Shown here in pieces: positions 8,604 to 19,137 of a stretch of 64,000 nt of DNA. Origin of the DNA: Magnetospirillum sp. XM-1 (lineage in GTDB: Bacteria > Pseudomonadota > Alphaproteobacteria > Rhodospirillales > Magnetospirillaceae); NCBI RefSeq assembly GCF_001511835.1, contig NZ_LN997848.1:3872001-3936000 (forward strand). Direction: 5' to 3'. The notes beneath the pieces were generated by a model, which was not told the origin of the DNA, made no database searches, and saw only the letters and a list, made by a program, of their open reading frames with translations. A program made the translations under genes and the position numbers. Position 1 is the stretch's first letter, and every line of letters starts with the position of its first letter.

Positions 8604-8634
8604 AAAAAGGTTGCAGCTTCTACACTGCAACCTT
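8604..8634 (-). terminator. Rho-independent terminator of the DUF2189 gene
   Basis: Read on the minus strand, AAGGTTGCAG and CTGCAACCTT form a 10-bp perfect stem with an 8-base loop, and the stem is followed by a run of T. It lies 70 bases past the stop codon of the DUF2189 membrane protein gene. Confidence 0.75.
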
Positions 8635-8701
8635 GCCTCGTCCCCGCAGCACGATCCACCAACGAACAGGAAGAAGTTGTAAGCCCCTGTGACGCAAGGA
8701 A

Positions 8702-9478
8702 TCAGCGGCGTCCCATCACGTCGCGATAGGCGTGCCAGCTGGCGTGGCCGATGACCGGCAGGGCCACCACCATGCCGATGAAGGCGGTCGCCATGCCGAA
8801 GAAGGTCACCACCGCGATGGTGGCCGCCCAGCCGATCATGGTGCGCCAGTTGAGCCGCACCGCCTGGACGCTGAATTCCATGGCCTCGATGACGCCCACG
8901 TCGCGGTCGAGCAGCATGGGCATGGCGAAGACGCTGATGGAAAAGGCGATGACCGCCAGAACGCCGCCCACCAGCGTTCCCGCCGCCAAGAAGCGGAAGG
9001 AGGCGGGGCGCAGCACCACGTCCTCGATGAAATTGTCCAGCGGCAGCGGCATGCCCGGCGGATAGAACAGGGCGAACACCACCAGCCCGGCCAGCAGCCA
9101 GGCCATCAGCAGGATGGACAGGACCAGCCCCATATTGCCGATCTGGTCCAGGCGGGACCTGACGCCACCCACCACCAGCCCCAGGCTGACGGGCTGGCCG
9201 CTTTCATGCCGGCGGCTGATCTCGTAGAGAAACACCGCCGCCAGCGGCCCCACCAGCATGAAGCCGGCGGCCAGCGGGAAAAGCAGCGAGCCCATGTCCA
9301 TGGCGTTCAGCACCAGGAACAGCGCCATGCCGATGCCGGCATACAGCGCTCCGAAGCCGAGGCTGAGGCCGGGATCGCGCCATGTGTCGCGCCAGCCGGC
9401 GTTGAGCCATTCGGATGCCTGGGCCGGCGTCACCAGCCGGGCGTCATGAGGATGGGAATGGATGGCCATGGAAATCAT
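8702..9478 (-). CDS. DUF2189 family integral membrane protein
   Basis: A 258-residue inner-membrane protein with about six hydrophobic helices. The N-terminal part (ASEWLNAGWRDTWRDPGLSL) and the repeated phrase FGALYAGIG, together with the PLLLAVFLYEISRR-like helix end and the final GHASWHAYRDV, match the DUF2189 family, whose function is not known. The start ATG has a GGGGG ribosome site 5 bases upstream; a second in-frame ATG lies three codons later. It is divergent from the MarR gene, so MarR could control it. Confidence 0.8.
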   Translation of the reverse strand: MISMAIHSHPHDARLVTPAQASEWLNAGWRDTWRDPGLSLGFGALYAGIGMALFLVLNAMDMGSLLFPLAAGFMLVGPLAAVFLYEISRRHESGQPVSLGLVVGGVRSRLDQIGNMGLVLSILLMAWLLAGLVVFALFYPPGMPLPLDNFIEDVVLRPASFRFLAAGTLVGGVLAVIAFSISVFAMPMLLDRDVGVIEAMEFSVQAVRLNWRTMIGWAATIAVVTFFGMATAFIGMVVALPVIGHASWHAYRDVMGRR

Positions 9479-9652
9479 CTCGTCCCCCTGTTGGAAGGAG
9501 TGTCCCGATCTTCGCGCCCTGGCGCGAAGCACTGCCGCCTTGCATATGGAAATCCCGCCGGAGTTAAACAAGGCCGTCCATCCGTATTGCAGTTGTGCAC
9601 CCGGCGTAAAAGCAATACACATTTGTGCCGGCAATTGTCGAAAGAGGCTGAT

Positions 9653-10156
9653 TTGGCGATCAAGCGCACCAGAAAGACCGCGTCGGACAAGGCGGAAGTC
9701 AAGACGCAGCCCTCGCTGCTGTCGGGTATGGAACTGGACATTCTCGACGACATCGTCGGCTATCGCCTGCGCCGTGCCCAGGTCGTGGTCTATCAGGACT
9801 ATGTCCGCACTGTCGGTTCGCTCGACATCCGCCCGTCGCAATTCGCCGCCATGACCATCATCGGCGCCAATCCCGGCCTGTCCCAGACCACGCTGGCCGC
9901 CACCATGGGCATCGACCGCTCGGGCGCCGTGATCCTGATCGACGCGCTGGAGGGCAAGGGACTGGCCAGCCGAGTCCCCTCGCCGGTGGACCGCCGCACC
10001 TACGCCATCATGCTGACCGAGGCCGGGCAGAAGACCCTGGCCGAGTTGAAGCGGCTGGTGGCCGAGCACGATCTGCGCATCACCTCGCAGCTTTCCGACG
10101 CCGAGCGGACCCAGCTGCGCGACCTGCTGCACCGCCTGTATACGCCCCAGTTCTAG
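9653..10156 (+). CDS. MarR family transcriptional regulator
   Basis: A 167-residue winged-helix regulator. The recognition part reads PSQFAAMTIIGANPGLSQTTLAATMGIDRSGAVILIDALEGKGL, followed by the wing with the family Asp-Arg motif (SPVDRRTYAIMLTEAGQ). MarR proteins bind palindromes as dimers and usually release DNA when a phenolic or acyl-CoA ligand binds. The TTG start at 9653 is preferred because AAAGAGG lies six bases upstream; the first ATG is 25 codons later. It sits between a divergent DUF2189 gene and the thiolase/hydratase pair, with a perfect palindrome ahead of the thiolase, so it probably represses that pair until a CoA thioester appears (inference). Confidence 0.85.
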   Translation: MAIKRTRKTASDKAEVKTQPSLLSGMELDILDDIVGYRLRRAQVVVYQDYVRTVGSLDIRPSQFAAMTIIGANPGLSQTTLAATMGIDRSGAVILIDALEGKGLASRVPSPVDRRTYAIMLTEAGQKTLAELKRLVAEHDLRITSQLSDAERTQLRDLLHRLYTPQF

Positions 10157-10203
10157 GCTGGAACCCGCGTCAGCGCTGGCTGCGCCCGCCCCTCGCCAAG
10201 ATT

Positions 10204-10218
10204 GTTGACCTGGTCAAC
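10204..10218. promoter_or_regulatory. Candidate MarR operator
   Basis: GTTGACCTGGTCAAC is a perfect inverted repeat (7-bp arms around one T) in the gap between the MarR gene and the thiolase gene, about 120 bases before the thiolase start. Its size and symmetry suit a MarR dimer. Confidence 0.5.
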
Positions 10219-10336
10219 TGTTGTGAAGAGCAAATATTTACCTTTACCGCATTTCTGAAGATCGCTAGAGTGGTGGCAATCCGGGAGTTACCCGCGTCAC
10301 CGCATCCTTTGCGGCAAAAACATCTGGGAGTGCGTC

Positions 10337-11542
10337 ATGTCCTACAATGTCGAGATCCCCTACGGCTGCTACTGGTCCACGCCGTTCGCCCGCTGGCAGG
10401 GCGCCTATGCCAACCTGCATTCCATGGAATTCGCCGCCCACGTGGCCAAGGCGGAACTGGCCAAGCGCCAGATCCCGGCTTCCGTGTTCGACGCGGCGGT
10501 GATGGGCATCTCGGTGCCGCAGAAGCACTCGTTCTTCGGCACCCCCTGGCTGACCGCCATGCTGGGCGCCGGACAGGTGGGCGGCCCGACCATTTCCCAG
10601 GCCTGCGCCACCGGCGTGCGCTGCCTGCAGGCCGCGACCCAGGAAGTGAACGACGGCATCGCCGGCGTTTCCCTGGTGCTGACCTGCGACCGCACCTCCA
10701 ACGGCCCGCACGTGTTCTATCCCAAGCCCGCCGCCCCCGGCGGCACCGGCGATGCCGAGAACTGGGTGATGGACAATTTCGGCTATGACCCGGTGACCAC
10801 CAAGTCCATGCTGGTCACCGCCGAGAACACCGCCCGGGAATTCGGCCTCAACACCCAGGAACAGCACGATCTGGTGCTCTATCGCCAGGAGCAGTACGCC
10901 GCGGCCACCGCCAACGACAGCGCCTTCCTCAAGCGCTTCATGACCCTGCCCTTCGACGTGCCCGCCCCCAATTTCAAGAAGACCGTCGCCACCCTGTCGG
11001 GCGACGAGGGCGTCAGCGTCTCCACCGCCGAAGGCCTGGCCAAGCTGAAGCCGGTGATGCCCGACGGCACCATCACCTTCGGCTGCCAGACTCATCCGGC
11101 CGACGGCAACGCCGCCATCATCGTCGCCAATCCCGATCGTGCGCGCGAGCTGTCGAAGAACAAGGCCATCCGGGTCCGCGTCCTGGGCTTCGGCCAGAAG
11201 CGGGTCGAGCCCGCCTACATGCCCAAGGCCCCGGCGCCCGCCGCCCAGATGGCCCTGAAGCAGGCCGGCATCAGCCTGTCCCAGGTCAGTGTCATCAAGC
11301 TGCACAACCCCTTCACCGCCAACGATTTCGCCTTCGCCCGCGCGCTGGAGATCGACGTGAAGAGCTTCAACAATTTCGGCTCGTCGCTGCTGTGGGGCCA
11401 TCCCCAGTCGCCCATGGGCACCCGCGGCATCATCGAGGTGATCGAGGAGCTGGCCCTCAAGGGCGGCGGCTACGGCCTGTTCTCCGGCTGCGCCGCCGGT
11501 GATTCCGCCATGGCCGTGGTCCTCCAGGTCACGGACGCCTGA
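10337..11542 (+). CDS. Thiolase family protein (acyl-CoA acetyltransferase-like)
   Basis: A 401-residue thiolase-fold enzyme that should cleave or form 3-ketoacyl-CoA. The nucleophilic cysteine lies in QACATGVRCLQ. The histidine motif reads KLHNPFTAND instead of the usual NEAFA, the GHP motif is kept (WGHPQSPMGTRG), and the second cysteine region is SGCAAGDSAM. These variants resemble the divergent thiolases found in aromatic and unusual acyl-CoA pathways rather than classical acetoacetyl-CoA thiolase. It precedes a fused hydratase/dehydrogenase by 53 bases, so the pair covers three beta-oxidation steps. Confidence 0.85.
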   Translation: MSYNVEIPYGCYWSTPFARWQGAYANLHSMEFAAHVAKAELAKRQIPASVFDAAVMGISVPQKHSFFGTPWLTAMLGAGQVGGPTISQACATGVRCLQAATQEVNDGIAGVSLVLTCDRTSNGPHVFYPKPAAPGGTGDAENWVMDNFGYDPVTTKSMLVTAENTAREFGLNTQEQHDLVLYRQEQYAAATANDSAFLKRFMTLPFDVPAPNFKKTVATLSGDEGVSVSTAEGLAKLKPVMPDGTITFGCQTHPADGNAAIIVANPDRARELSKNKAIRVRVLGFGQKRVEPAYMPKAPAPAAQMALKQAGISLSQVSVIKLHNPFTANDFAFARALEIDVKSFNNFGSSLLWGHPQSPMGTRGIIEVIEELALKGGGYGLFSGCAAGDSAMAVVLQVTDA

Positions 11543-11595
11543 TTCACGGGCGCCTGATTTCGAACCGAATCGCATTCTTCCAAGGAACCGACATC

Positions 11596-13701
<2,106 letters not shown>

Positions 13702-13723
13702 ATCATCCTCCCGGATGAACACT

Positions 13724-13757
13724 GGACCCGCAGGCTTCGGCCGCGGGTCCTTTTTTT
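13724..13757 (+). terminator. Rho-independent terminator after the hydratase/dehydrogenase gene
   Basis: GGACCCGC pairs with GCGGGTCC around a short GC-containing loop and is followed by seven T. It lies 22 bases after the stop codon and ends the thiolase operon. Confidence 0.9.
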
Positions 13758-13800
13758 CGGCTGAGGGCCGTCGAGGCGTAAATCTGCACCACCCATCCCC

Positions 13801-13890
13801 TCGTCATGCCCGGACTTGATCCGGGCATCCATCCGGCACTGTGCCGAACGGCGTCACGTGGATCACCGGGTCAAGCCCGGTGATGACGAA
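13801..13890. repeat. Interspersed palindromic repeat, family A (copy 1)
   Basis: A roughly 90-base element with two hairpins. The left one is TCATGCCCGGACTTGATCC continuing to GGGCATCC; the right one is ACCGGGTCAAGCCCGGTGAT followed by GACGA. Related copies lie at 26928-27030 and 46752-46852. It fills the gap between two convergent operons, each of which has its own terminator. Confidence 0.8.
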
Positions 13891-13924
13891 TGAAATGGAA
13901 AGGCGGCATCTTCTTAACCCACAT

Positions 13925-13952
13925 AAAAAACTCCCCGCCGAAGCGGGGAGTT
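13925..13952 (-). terminator. Rho-independent terminator of the pad-like operon
   Basis: On the minus strand ACTCCCCGC and GCGGGGAGT form a 9-bp stem with a TTCG tetraloop followed by six T, starting 6 bases after the stop codon of the last pad-like gene. Confidence 0.92.
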
Positions 13953-13957
13953 GAATG

Positions 13958-15367
13958 TCAGTTCCGGGCGATTTCTCGCCGTACGGACTGGGTAGGTTCG
14001 GCTCCGGCCGGGGTGGAGAATCCGGCCGGAGCCCTGTGCGCCGCGTGAGGCGGAGGGGACTCCGCCGCCATCAGTTTGAGCAGCGCAACCTGCTCGTCCA
14101 CCTTGGCCTGGATGTGGGCGAGCTGGTCGGGGGAAAGATGACGGTACTTGCCGATCATCTTGACGTATTCGGAGACCGGATAGGCGTTATCCGGCGAGTG
14201 GGTGAAGCGCAGGCCCGTGGCGTTGGTGTATTCCCACAGGGGATTGAAGTTGCTGTCCACGCTCATGCGGCAGGCTTCGATCACCTTGGACGAGGGAACA
14301 CGCCAGCCGGTGGGGCACGGCGAGTAGATGTGAAGATAGGCGAAGCCCTCGAACGACGCCTTGGCGGCGCGGTCCAGCTTCTCGTACAGGTCTTCCATGT
14401 AGCCGGTCGACGCCGTGGCCACGTAGCGGCACTTGTGGGCCGTCATGATCAGCGGCAGGTTCTTGGCGTCCTGGGTCTTGCCCTTCATGTGCTCGCCCAC
14501 CGGAGTGGTCGAGGTCCACGAGCCGTAGGGCGTGGTGCCGGAGCGCTGCATGCCGGTGTTCATGTAGCCTTCGTTGTCGACGCAGACATACAGAACCTTC
14601 TCGCCGCGCTCGGCGGCGCCCGACACCGCATGGAAGCCGCAATCGGACGTGCCGCCGTCGCCGGCCAGGGCCATCACCACGATGTCCTTGCGCCCCACCC
14701 GGTCGTAATAGCGGCGGATGCCCGACAGCATGGAGGCGGTGTTGGTCAGCAGCGGGTGGAACACCGGCACCTTGGTGCCGGTCTTGCCGTTATAGCCCAC
14801 CGAGCCCATGCCGGGGATGCAGCCCGGCGGCGTGGCCAGCACCGAGTTGCGGCCGATCTTGCGCATGGTGTGGCGCATGATCAGTTCGGAATTGCAGCCC
14901 TGGCAGCCGGACAGGCCGGGAACGAACAGGTCTTCCTTGTCCCCGTACTGATTGAAGATGGTTCCCGCCTTGCGGTACTCCAGCGCCCCCGTCGGGCAGA
15001 CCTTGACGCAGGCCGGGTCGCCGTCGCACTGGTCGCACTTGGCGACGCGGGCCACCGTCTCGTCCACCGCGATGCCGCCATAGGCGCAGCCCGCCGTGCA
15101 CAGCAGGCAATCCACGCACTTGGACGCGTCCCACCCGATGACGCCGTTGCCGCCGTCCTTGTCCAGCGCCCCCGAGGGACAGACCTGGACGCATTTGGGA
15201 TCGCCGCACTGGCGGCAGATGGCGGTCTCGAAGGTCCCGACCTTGGCGCCGGGCACGATGGAGATGCGCGATGCGCCCTGCTTGGCCGTGGAACAGGCCG
15301 TCATGCAGTCGCCGCAGCCGTCGCAGAGCGAGGCCTTGAAGCTGATGCTGTCGAATGCCGCGCCCAT
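13958..15367 (-). CDS. padI: 2-oxoacid:acceptor oxidoreductase beta (TPP) subunit fused to ferredoxin domains, PadI-like
   Basis: A 469-residue protein that joins an N-terminal multi-cluster ferredoxin part (CDGCGDCMTAC, CRQCGDPKCVQVC, CVDCLLCTAGC, CDQCDGDPACVKVC) to the thiamine-diphosphate subunit of a 2-oxoacid oxidoreductase (GDGGTSDCGFHA and VDNEGYMNTGMQRSG for TPP-Mg binding). The start ATG is preceded by GGAGGTAAGA. It is the last gene of a five-gene set whose order (gamma, ferredoxin, alpha, flavoprotein, TPP subunit) and sizes fit padEFGHI of Azoarcus evansii, the phenylglyoxylate:NAD+ oxidoreductase of anaerobic phenylalanine/phenylacetate breakdown. Assignment to phenylglyoxylate rests on that synteny; other 2-oxoacids remain possible. 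Confidence 0.75.
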   Translation of the reverse strand: MGAAFDSISFKASLCDGCGDCMTACSTAKQGASRISIVPGAKVGTFETAICRQCGDPKCVQVCPSGALDKDGGNGVIGWDASKCVDCLLCTAGCAYGGIAVDETVARVAKCDQCDGDPACVKVCPTGALEYRKAGTIFNQYGDKEDLFVPGLSGCQGCNSELIMRHTMRKIGRNSVLATPPGCIPGMGSVGYNGKTGTKVPVFHPLLTNTASMLSGIRRYYDRVGRKDIVVMALAGDGGTSDCGFHAVSGAAERGEKVLYVCVDNEGYMNTGMQRSGTTPYGSWTSTTPVGEHMKGKTQDAKNLPLIMTAHKCRYVATASTGYMEDLYEKLDRAAKASFEGFAYLHIYSPCPTGWRVPSSKVIEACRMSVDSNFNPLWEYTNATGLRFTHSPDNAYPVSEYVKMIGKYRHLSPDQLAHIQAKVDEQVALLKLMAAESPPPHAAHRAPAGFSTPAGAEPTQSVRREIARN

Positions 15368-15369
15368 TC

Positions 15370-16605
15370 TTACCTCCACTGCTCGCTCATCAGGCGCCGT
15401 CCGGTTTCCACCGGCCGGGCCAGGAAGGCGTCCTTGCACGCGCTCAGATCCACCCGGCGGCGGATCAGTTCACCCATGATGCCGACATCGAAGGGCTCGT
15501 CCACGCTGGCATAGCCCACCAGCCGGTTGTCCTCGAGGACCAGGCGGCGATAGGCGCTTCCATCGGTTTCCACCGCCTCGACGCCTTCGGTGGCGGCGGC
15601 CCGGCCGATGGACAGCGCCACCCGGCCGAAGAAGCGGTAGGTGTTGACCGGCAATCCGCCGGCGTAATCCTTGCGGTAGGAATCCCCGGCCATACCCTGG
15701 CCGGCGATCTTGCCCTGCTCCACCGCCGTGGGAATGATGCCGATCAGGGCCGGCTTACCGCTGGCGAAGTCGGTGGCCTGGGCCACGTCGCCCGCCGCCC
15801 ACACGCCGTCGATGTTGGTGCGCATGGCCTCGTCCACCAGGACGCCCTTGTCCACCGTGACGCCCGAGCCTTCCAGCCAGTCGGTCACGGGGCGCACGCC
15901 GGTGGCGACCAGCAGCAGGTCGGCGTCGAGCACGCCGCCGTCGTCCACCGTCACCTTGCCCGGAGCCACCTCGGTGACCCTACGGCCCAGCAGCAGGTTG
16001 ACGCCGTGCTTGGTGAAGGCCTCCTCGATCCGCGTGCTGGCCTTGGCGTCGAAATAGCCGGGCAGGACGTGGTCCTGCATCTCCACCACCGTCACCTTGA
16101 GGCCGGCTTCGGCCAGGTTCTCGGCGGCGTGCAGGCCCACCAGGCCGGCGCCCAGCACCACGGCCGACTTGGCCGCGCCCATGGCCGAGCGCAAGCCCTC
16201 GGCGTCGGCCAGGGTGCGCAGCACGTGATAGCGCACGCTGTCCAGCCCCTTGACCGGGGGAATGGCCGGCGCCGCGCCGGTGGCGATCAGCAGGGTCTGG
16301 TAGCGCCAGACCTCGCCGCTCTCCAGGCTGACCGCCTTGGTCTTGGGGTCGAGCGACACCACACGCGCGTTGGGCACATAGGTGCAGTTGTTGGCGGCGA
16401 AGAACGCCGGATCGCGCAGCAGCACCCGTTCCGGGGCCGAGCGTCCCGACACCACATAGGGCAGGATGGTCGGCGAGTAGGGCAGCCGCCCGTCACGGGT
16501 CAGCATGGCCATGGTGCCGTCGGGATCGACCAGACGGATGGCGCGCAAGGCTTCCAGCGCCGCATGGCTGGAGCCGACGAGAAGGTATTTGGCCTCGGGC
16601 ATCAT
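15370..16605 (-). CDS. padH: FAD-dependent pyridine nucleotide-disulfide oxidoreductase subunit, PadH-like
   Basis: A 411-residue flavoprotein of the ferredoxin/rubredoxin:NAD reductase type. An FAD-binding start (YLLVGSSHAALEAL), an internal NAD(P)-binding Rossmann motif (VVLGAGLVGLHAAENL) and the late FAD-contact block (TNIDGVWAAGDVAQATD) are all present. Within this operon it would move electrons from the iron-sulfur clusters of the TPP enzyme to NAD+, which is the feature that sets the phenylglyoxylate enzyme apart from ordinary ferredoxin-reducing 2-oxoacid oxidoreductases. Two adjacent ATG codons follow GAGGT; I chose the first. It lies 5 bases after padG and 2 bases before padI. Confidence 0.78.
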   Translation of the reverse strand: MMPEAKYLLVGSSHAALEALRAIRLVDPDGTMAMLTRDGRLPYSPTILPYVVSGRSAPERVLLRDPAFFAANNCTYVPNARVVSLDPKTKAVSLESGEVWRYQTLLIATGAAPAIPPVKGLDSVRYHVLRTLADAEGLRSAMGAAKSAVVLGAGLVGLHAAENLAEAGLKVTVVEMQDHVLPGYFDAKASTRIEEAFTKHGVNLLLGRRVTEVAPGKVTVDDGGVLDADLLLVATGVRPVTDWLEGSGVTVDKGVLVDEAMRTNIDGVWAAGDVAQATDFASGKPALIGIIPTAVEQGKIAGQGMAGDSYRKDYAGGLPVNTYRFFGRVALSIGRAAATEGVEAVETDGSAYRRLVLEDNRLVGYASVDEPFDVGIMGELIRRRVDLSACKDAFLARPVETGRRLMSEQWR

Positions 16606-16610
16606 CGACC

Positions 16611-17831
16611 TCAATCGTTCTCGTTCAGCCACACGGGACCGGCGGCGGCTTCGCCCCCGGCCAGACGGAAGGTACGCCGCACCACGCTCGCGAAATGCTC
16701 GACGGTGATGTCGGCCCCGGCCAGTCCGCCGATGAAGCTCATCATGGGGATGCGGGCGGTCTGGTGGGCGTAGAGCGCCGCCAGCACCTCCTGGAAGGCC
16801 GGGCCGCAGTTCCAGCCAAAATTGACCGAGCGGTCGACCACGCCGATGGCCTTGACCTTGGACAGCGCCTGGGCGATGCGGGCGGCGGGGAACGGGCGGA
16901 AGGTCTTGATCTTGACCAGACCGACCTTCTTGCCGTCGAGGCGCGCCTCGTCCACCGCGTCCTTGGCGGCGCCCGTCATGGAGCCGATGGTGACCAGCGC
17001 CACCTCGGCGTCCTCCATGCGGTATTCCTCGATCAGGGGCGACCAGTAGCGCCCGGTGCGCCTGCCCCAATCGGCGTGGGCGTCCTCGATCACCTGCAGC
17101 GCGGTCTGCATGCCCGAGCACAGACCCTTGCGGTACTTGACGAACATGCTTGGCCCGATACCGCCGGCGCCGCCCGTCAGCGGGTCCACCGCCATGGGGC
17201 GCTCGGGGTCGAGGCAGGCATGCCAGTTGACCTGCTTCTCGCCCAGGAAGGCGTCGACCACCGATTGCTCGGGCAATTCCACCCGCGCCACGCCATAGGA
17301 CAGGTAATTGCCGTCATGGTTGACGTTGACGGGCAGCATCACGTCGGGATGCTCCGCCACCTTGTAGGCGATGGGGATGGTGTCGAGGATTTCCTGCTGG
17401 GTCTCGCAGTACATGTGGATCCAGCCCACTTCCTTCACCGTCATGGCGTCCTGCTGGCCGCCCCACACGCAGGTGGGCGACACCGCGTCGCGGGTGACCA
17501 GGGACACCACCATGGGCAGGCGCAGGCCCGGGGTGCGGAAATAGGGCTCGAACATGAAGGCCAGGCCTTGCGCCGATGTGGCGGAATAGGTCCGGGCCCC
17601 GGCCAGCACCGCGCCGTGCAGCACGGAAAGCACGGTATGCTCGCCCTCCACGTCCATCAGATCGGCGTCCATGCGGCCGTCGGCGATGAACTGGGCCAGA
17701 TACTCCACCAGCGAGCTTTGCGGCGTGATGGGGTAGACGGCGACCATGTCGGGACGCGACAGGCAGGCGCCCCAGGCCGCCGCCTCGTTGCCGTCACAGA
17801 CGATGACCTTGCCGGTCGAAACCTTGTTCAT
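16611..17831 (-). CDS. padG: 2-oxoacid:acceptor oxidoreductase alpha subunit, PadG-like
   Basis: A 406-residue alpha subunit of the pyruvate:ferredoxin oxidoreductase superfamily. The family start CDGNEAAAWGACLS and YPITPQSSLVEYLA is clear, followed by the EGEHTVLSVLHGAVLAGARTYSATSAQGL block and a C-terminal domain II (VALVTIGSMTGAAKDAVDEAR). It carries the core that, with the PadI-like TPP subunit, binds and decarboxylates the 2-oxoacid to a CoA thioester. It ends 5 bases before padH and starts 2 bases after padF. Confidence 0.8.
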   Translation of the reverse strand: MNKVSTGKVIVCDGNEAAAWGACLSRPDMVAVYPITPQSSLVEYLAQFIADGRMDADLMDVEGEHTVLSVLHGAVLAGARTYSATSAQGLAFMFEPYFRTPGLRLPMVVSLVTRDAVSPTCVWGGQQDAMTVKEVGWIHMYCETQQEILDTIPIAYKVAEHPDVMLPVNVNHDGNYLSYGVARVELPEQSVVDAFLGEKQVNWHACLDPERPMAVDPLTGGAGGIGPSMFVKYRKGLCSGMQTALQVIEDAHADWGRRTGRYWSPLIEEYRMEDAEVALVTIGSMTGAAKDAVDEARLDGKKVGLVKIKTFRPFPAARIAQALSKVKAIGVVDRSVNFGWNCGPAFQEVLAALYAHQTARIPMMSFIGGLAGADITVEHFASVVRRTFRLAGGEAAAGPVWLNEND

Positions 17832-17833
17832 GG

Positions 17834-18103
17834 TCAGCCCTCCGCCTCTTCAACCATCTTGATGGCGCGATGCGGGCATTCCTCGGCGCAGATGCCGCAG
17901 CCCTTGCAGTAGTCGTAGTTGAAGTCGAACCACGCCGCCTTCTCGACCACGCACTGCACCGGGCAATACAGCCAGCAGGTGGCGCACTTGACGCAGCGGT
18001 CGCGGTCGACCACCGGACGCAGCGCCCGCCAGTCGCCGGTGAGCATGGTGGTGTACTCGGTGGCGATGGGACACATGTTGTCGGGAACGTTGCGGAGGCT
18101 CAT
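17834..18103 (-). CDS. padF: 2x[4Fe-4S] ferredoxin subunit, PadF-like
   Basis: An 89-residue delta-type ferredoxin subunit with CVKCATCWLYCPVQC and CKGCGICAEECP, so two [4Fe-4S] clusters that wire the enzyme internally. Its start ATG overlaps the stop of padE by four bases (ATGA), showing translational coupling. About 10 kDa fits the small subunit of the phenylglyoxylate enzyme. Confidence 0.8.
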   Translation of the reverse strand: MSLRNVPDNMCPIATEYTTMLTGDWRALRPVVDRDRCVKCATCWLYCPVQCVVEKAAWFDFNYDYCKGCGICAEECPHRAIKMVEEAEG

Positions 18104-18672
18104 GCCGCCTTCTCCTTGCCGAGGTCCAGCACAACGGTTTCGGCGTAGCCGCGCCGCACCGCCTCGATATTCTGCTTGAGGCCGGCATCGCGGAAATGGG
18201 CCTCTTCCAGCGCCTTCTCCAGGGATTCCACGCTCACCAGCCCGGTGGCCTTGGCGAAGGCGCCCAGCATGATGGTGTTGGTGATCTGGCGCTTGAAGAT
18301 GTCCATGGCGATATGGATGGCGTTGCAGGTCGCCACCCGGTTGACCATGGAAGGCACCTCGATGTCGCCCGGCGGCTTGGAGGTCGCCATGATCAGGGTT
18401 CCGCCCTTGGGCATGCCGGCGAACACGTCCACCGCCCGGGCCACCGTGGGATCGATCACCACCACGATGTTGGGAGTGTAGATGTTCGTGACACGGCGGA
18501 TCTCCGTATCGGACAGCCGGAGGAACGCCACGACCGGCGCGCCGCGGCGTTCGAAGCCGAAGGCGGGAATGGCCATGACGTGTCGGCCTTCCTCCACCAG
18601 AGCGGCGGCAAGAATGGCGGAAGCCAAGACGGCACCCTGTCCGCCACGGCCATGAAGGCGCACTTCATGCAT
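18100..18672 (-). CDS. padE: 2-oxoacid:acceptor oxidoreductase gamma subunit, PadE-like
   Basis: A 190-residue gamma subunit. The start (VRLHGRGGQGAVLASAILAAAL) is the signature of the CoA-binding gamma domain of pyruvate:ferredoxin-type oxidoreductases; the rest follows the family (FGFERRGAPVVAFLRLSD, then TNTIMLGAFAKATGLV). It is the first gene of the five-gene minus-strand operon and has GGGAGG before the ATG. A candidate sigma70 promoter lies about 75-100 bases upstream. Confidence 0.82.
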   Translation of the reverse strand: MHEVRLHGRGGQGAVLASAILAAALVEEGRHVMAIPAFGFERRGAPVVAFLRLSDTEIRRVTNIYTPNIVVVIDPTVARAVDVFAGMPKGGTLIMATSKPPGDIEVPSMVNRVATCNAIHIAMDIFKRQITNTIMLGAFAKATGLVSVESLEKALEEAHFRDAGLKQNIEAVRRGYAETVVLDLGKEKAA

Positions 18673-18746
18673 GGTTTCCCGATCCTCCCGTAGACCTCTA
18701 AGCCGTTACCGGCACTTGGCGGCCGGTTAATTCGGTATTTCATTAC

Positions 18747-18775
18747 CTATTACAGATTTCACATCGGAAAAGCAA
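18747..18775 (-). promoter_or_regulatory. Candidate sigma70 promoter of the pad-like operon
   Basis: On the minus strand TTGCTT, a 17-base spacer and TAATAG lie about 75 bases before the padE start. The match to the consensus is moderate. The rest of the 260-base gap between padE and the divergent small gene is AT-richer than its surroundings. Confidence 0.4.
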
Positions 18776-18932
18776 GTTTCGTATCACGTTGCGTTGCAAA
18801 ATCCGCAACCCCTCCCGCGGCGCGCAGATGAACGAATTTAGTGGATTTTCCGGGGCGATATGGGGTAGCTACTCCTTCTGGATAGTTTAATACTTCCTTC
18901 GGGTAGGTAACTTTACGTAGAGATCTGTAAGC

Positions 18933-19097
18933 ATGTACGAATCCGCGATCAACTCGAATGAATCCAATAAGCGCAACTGGATCGCGCTGAGCATCGTCGG
19001 CCTGGGCGCCCTGGCCATCACGGTGCTGTTCTCGCCGGCCGCGGGCCTCTACGATCTCGGCCCGTCGCAAAAGCAAATCGCCGCCAGCGGACGCTGA
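18933..19097 (+). CDS. 54-residue single-span membrane protein
   Basis: Not recognised. The ORF encodes 54 residues: a polar Asn/Ser-rich N-terminus (MYESAINSNESNKRN), one transmembrane helix (WIALSIVGLGALAITVLF) and a short polar tail (YDLGPSQKQIAASGR). Codon use is typical of the genome (GC-rich third positions), which supports a real gene. It lies alone between the pad-like and liv operons, transcribed opposite to both, after a 240-base AT-richer region that also has a tandem imperfect repeat (18870-18906). It could be a small regulator or accessory subunit of a membrane complex. Confidence 0.6.
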   Translation: MYESAINSNESNKRNWIALSIVGLGALAITVLFSPAAGLYDLGPSQKQIAASGR

Positions 19098-19137
19098 CGG
19101 CGATCTGTTAGCCTTCAAGCCTTAAGGCGGGGCGCCG

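Noticed and set aside
8732..9652. N-terminal extension of the MarR gene to 8732
   Set aside because: The extension is antisense to the DUF2189 membrane protein and has no recognisable domain; the winged-helix part begins after the TTG at 9653.
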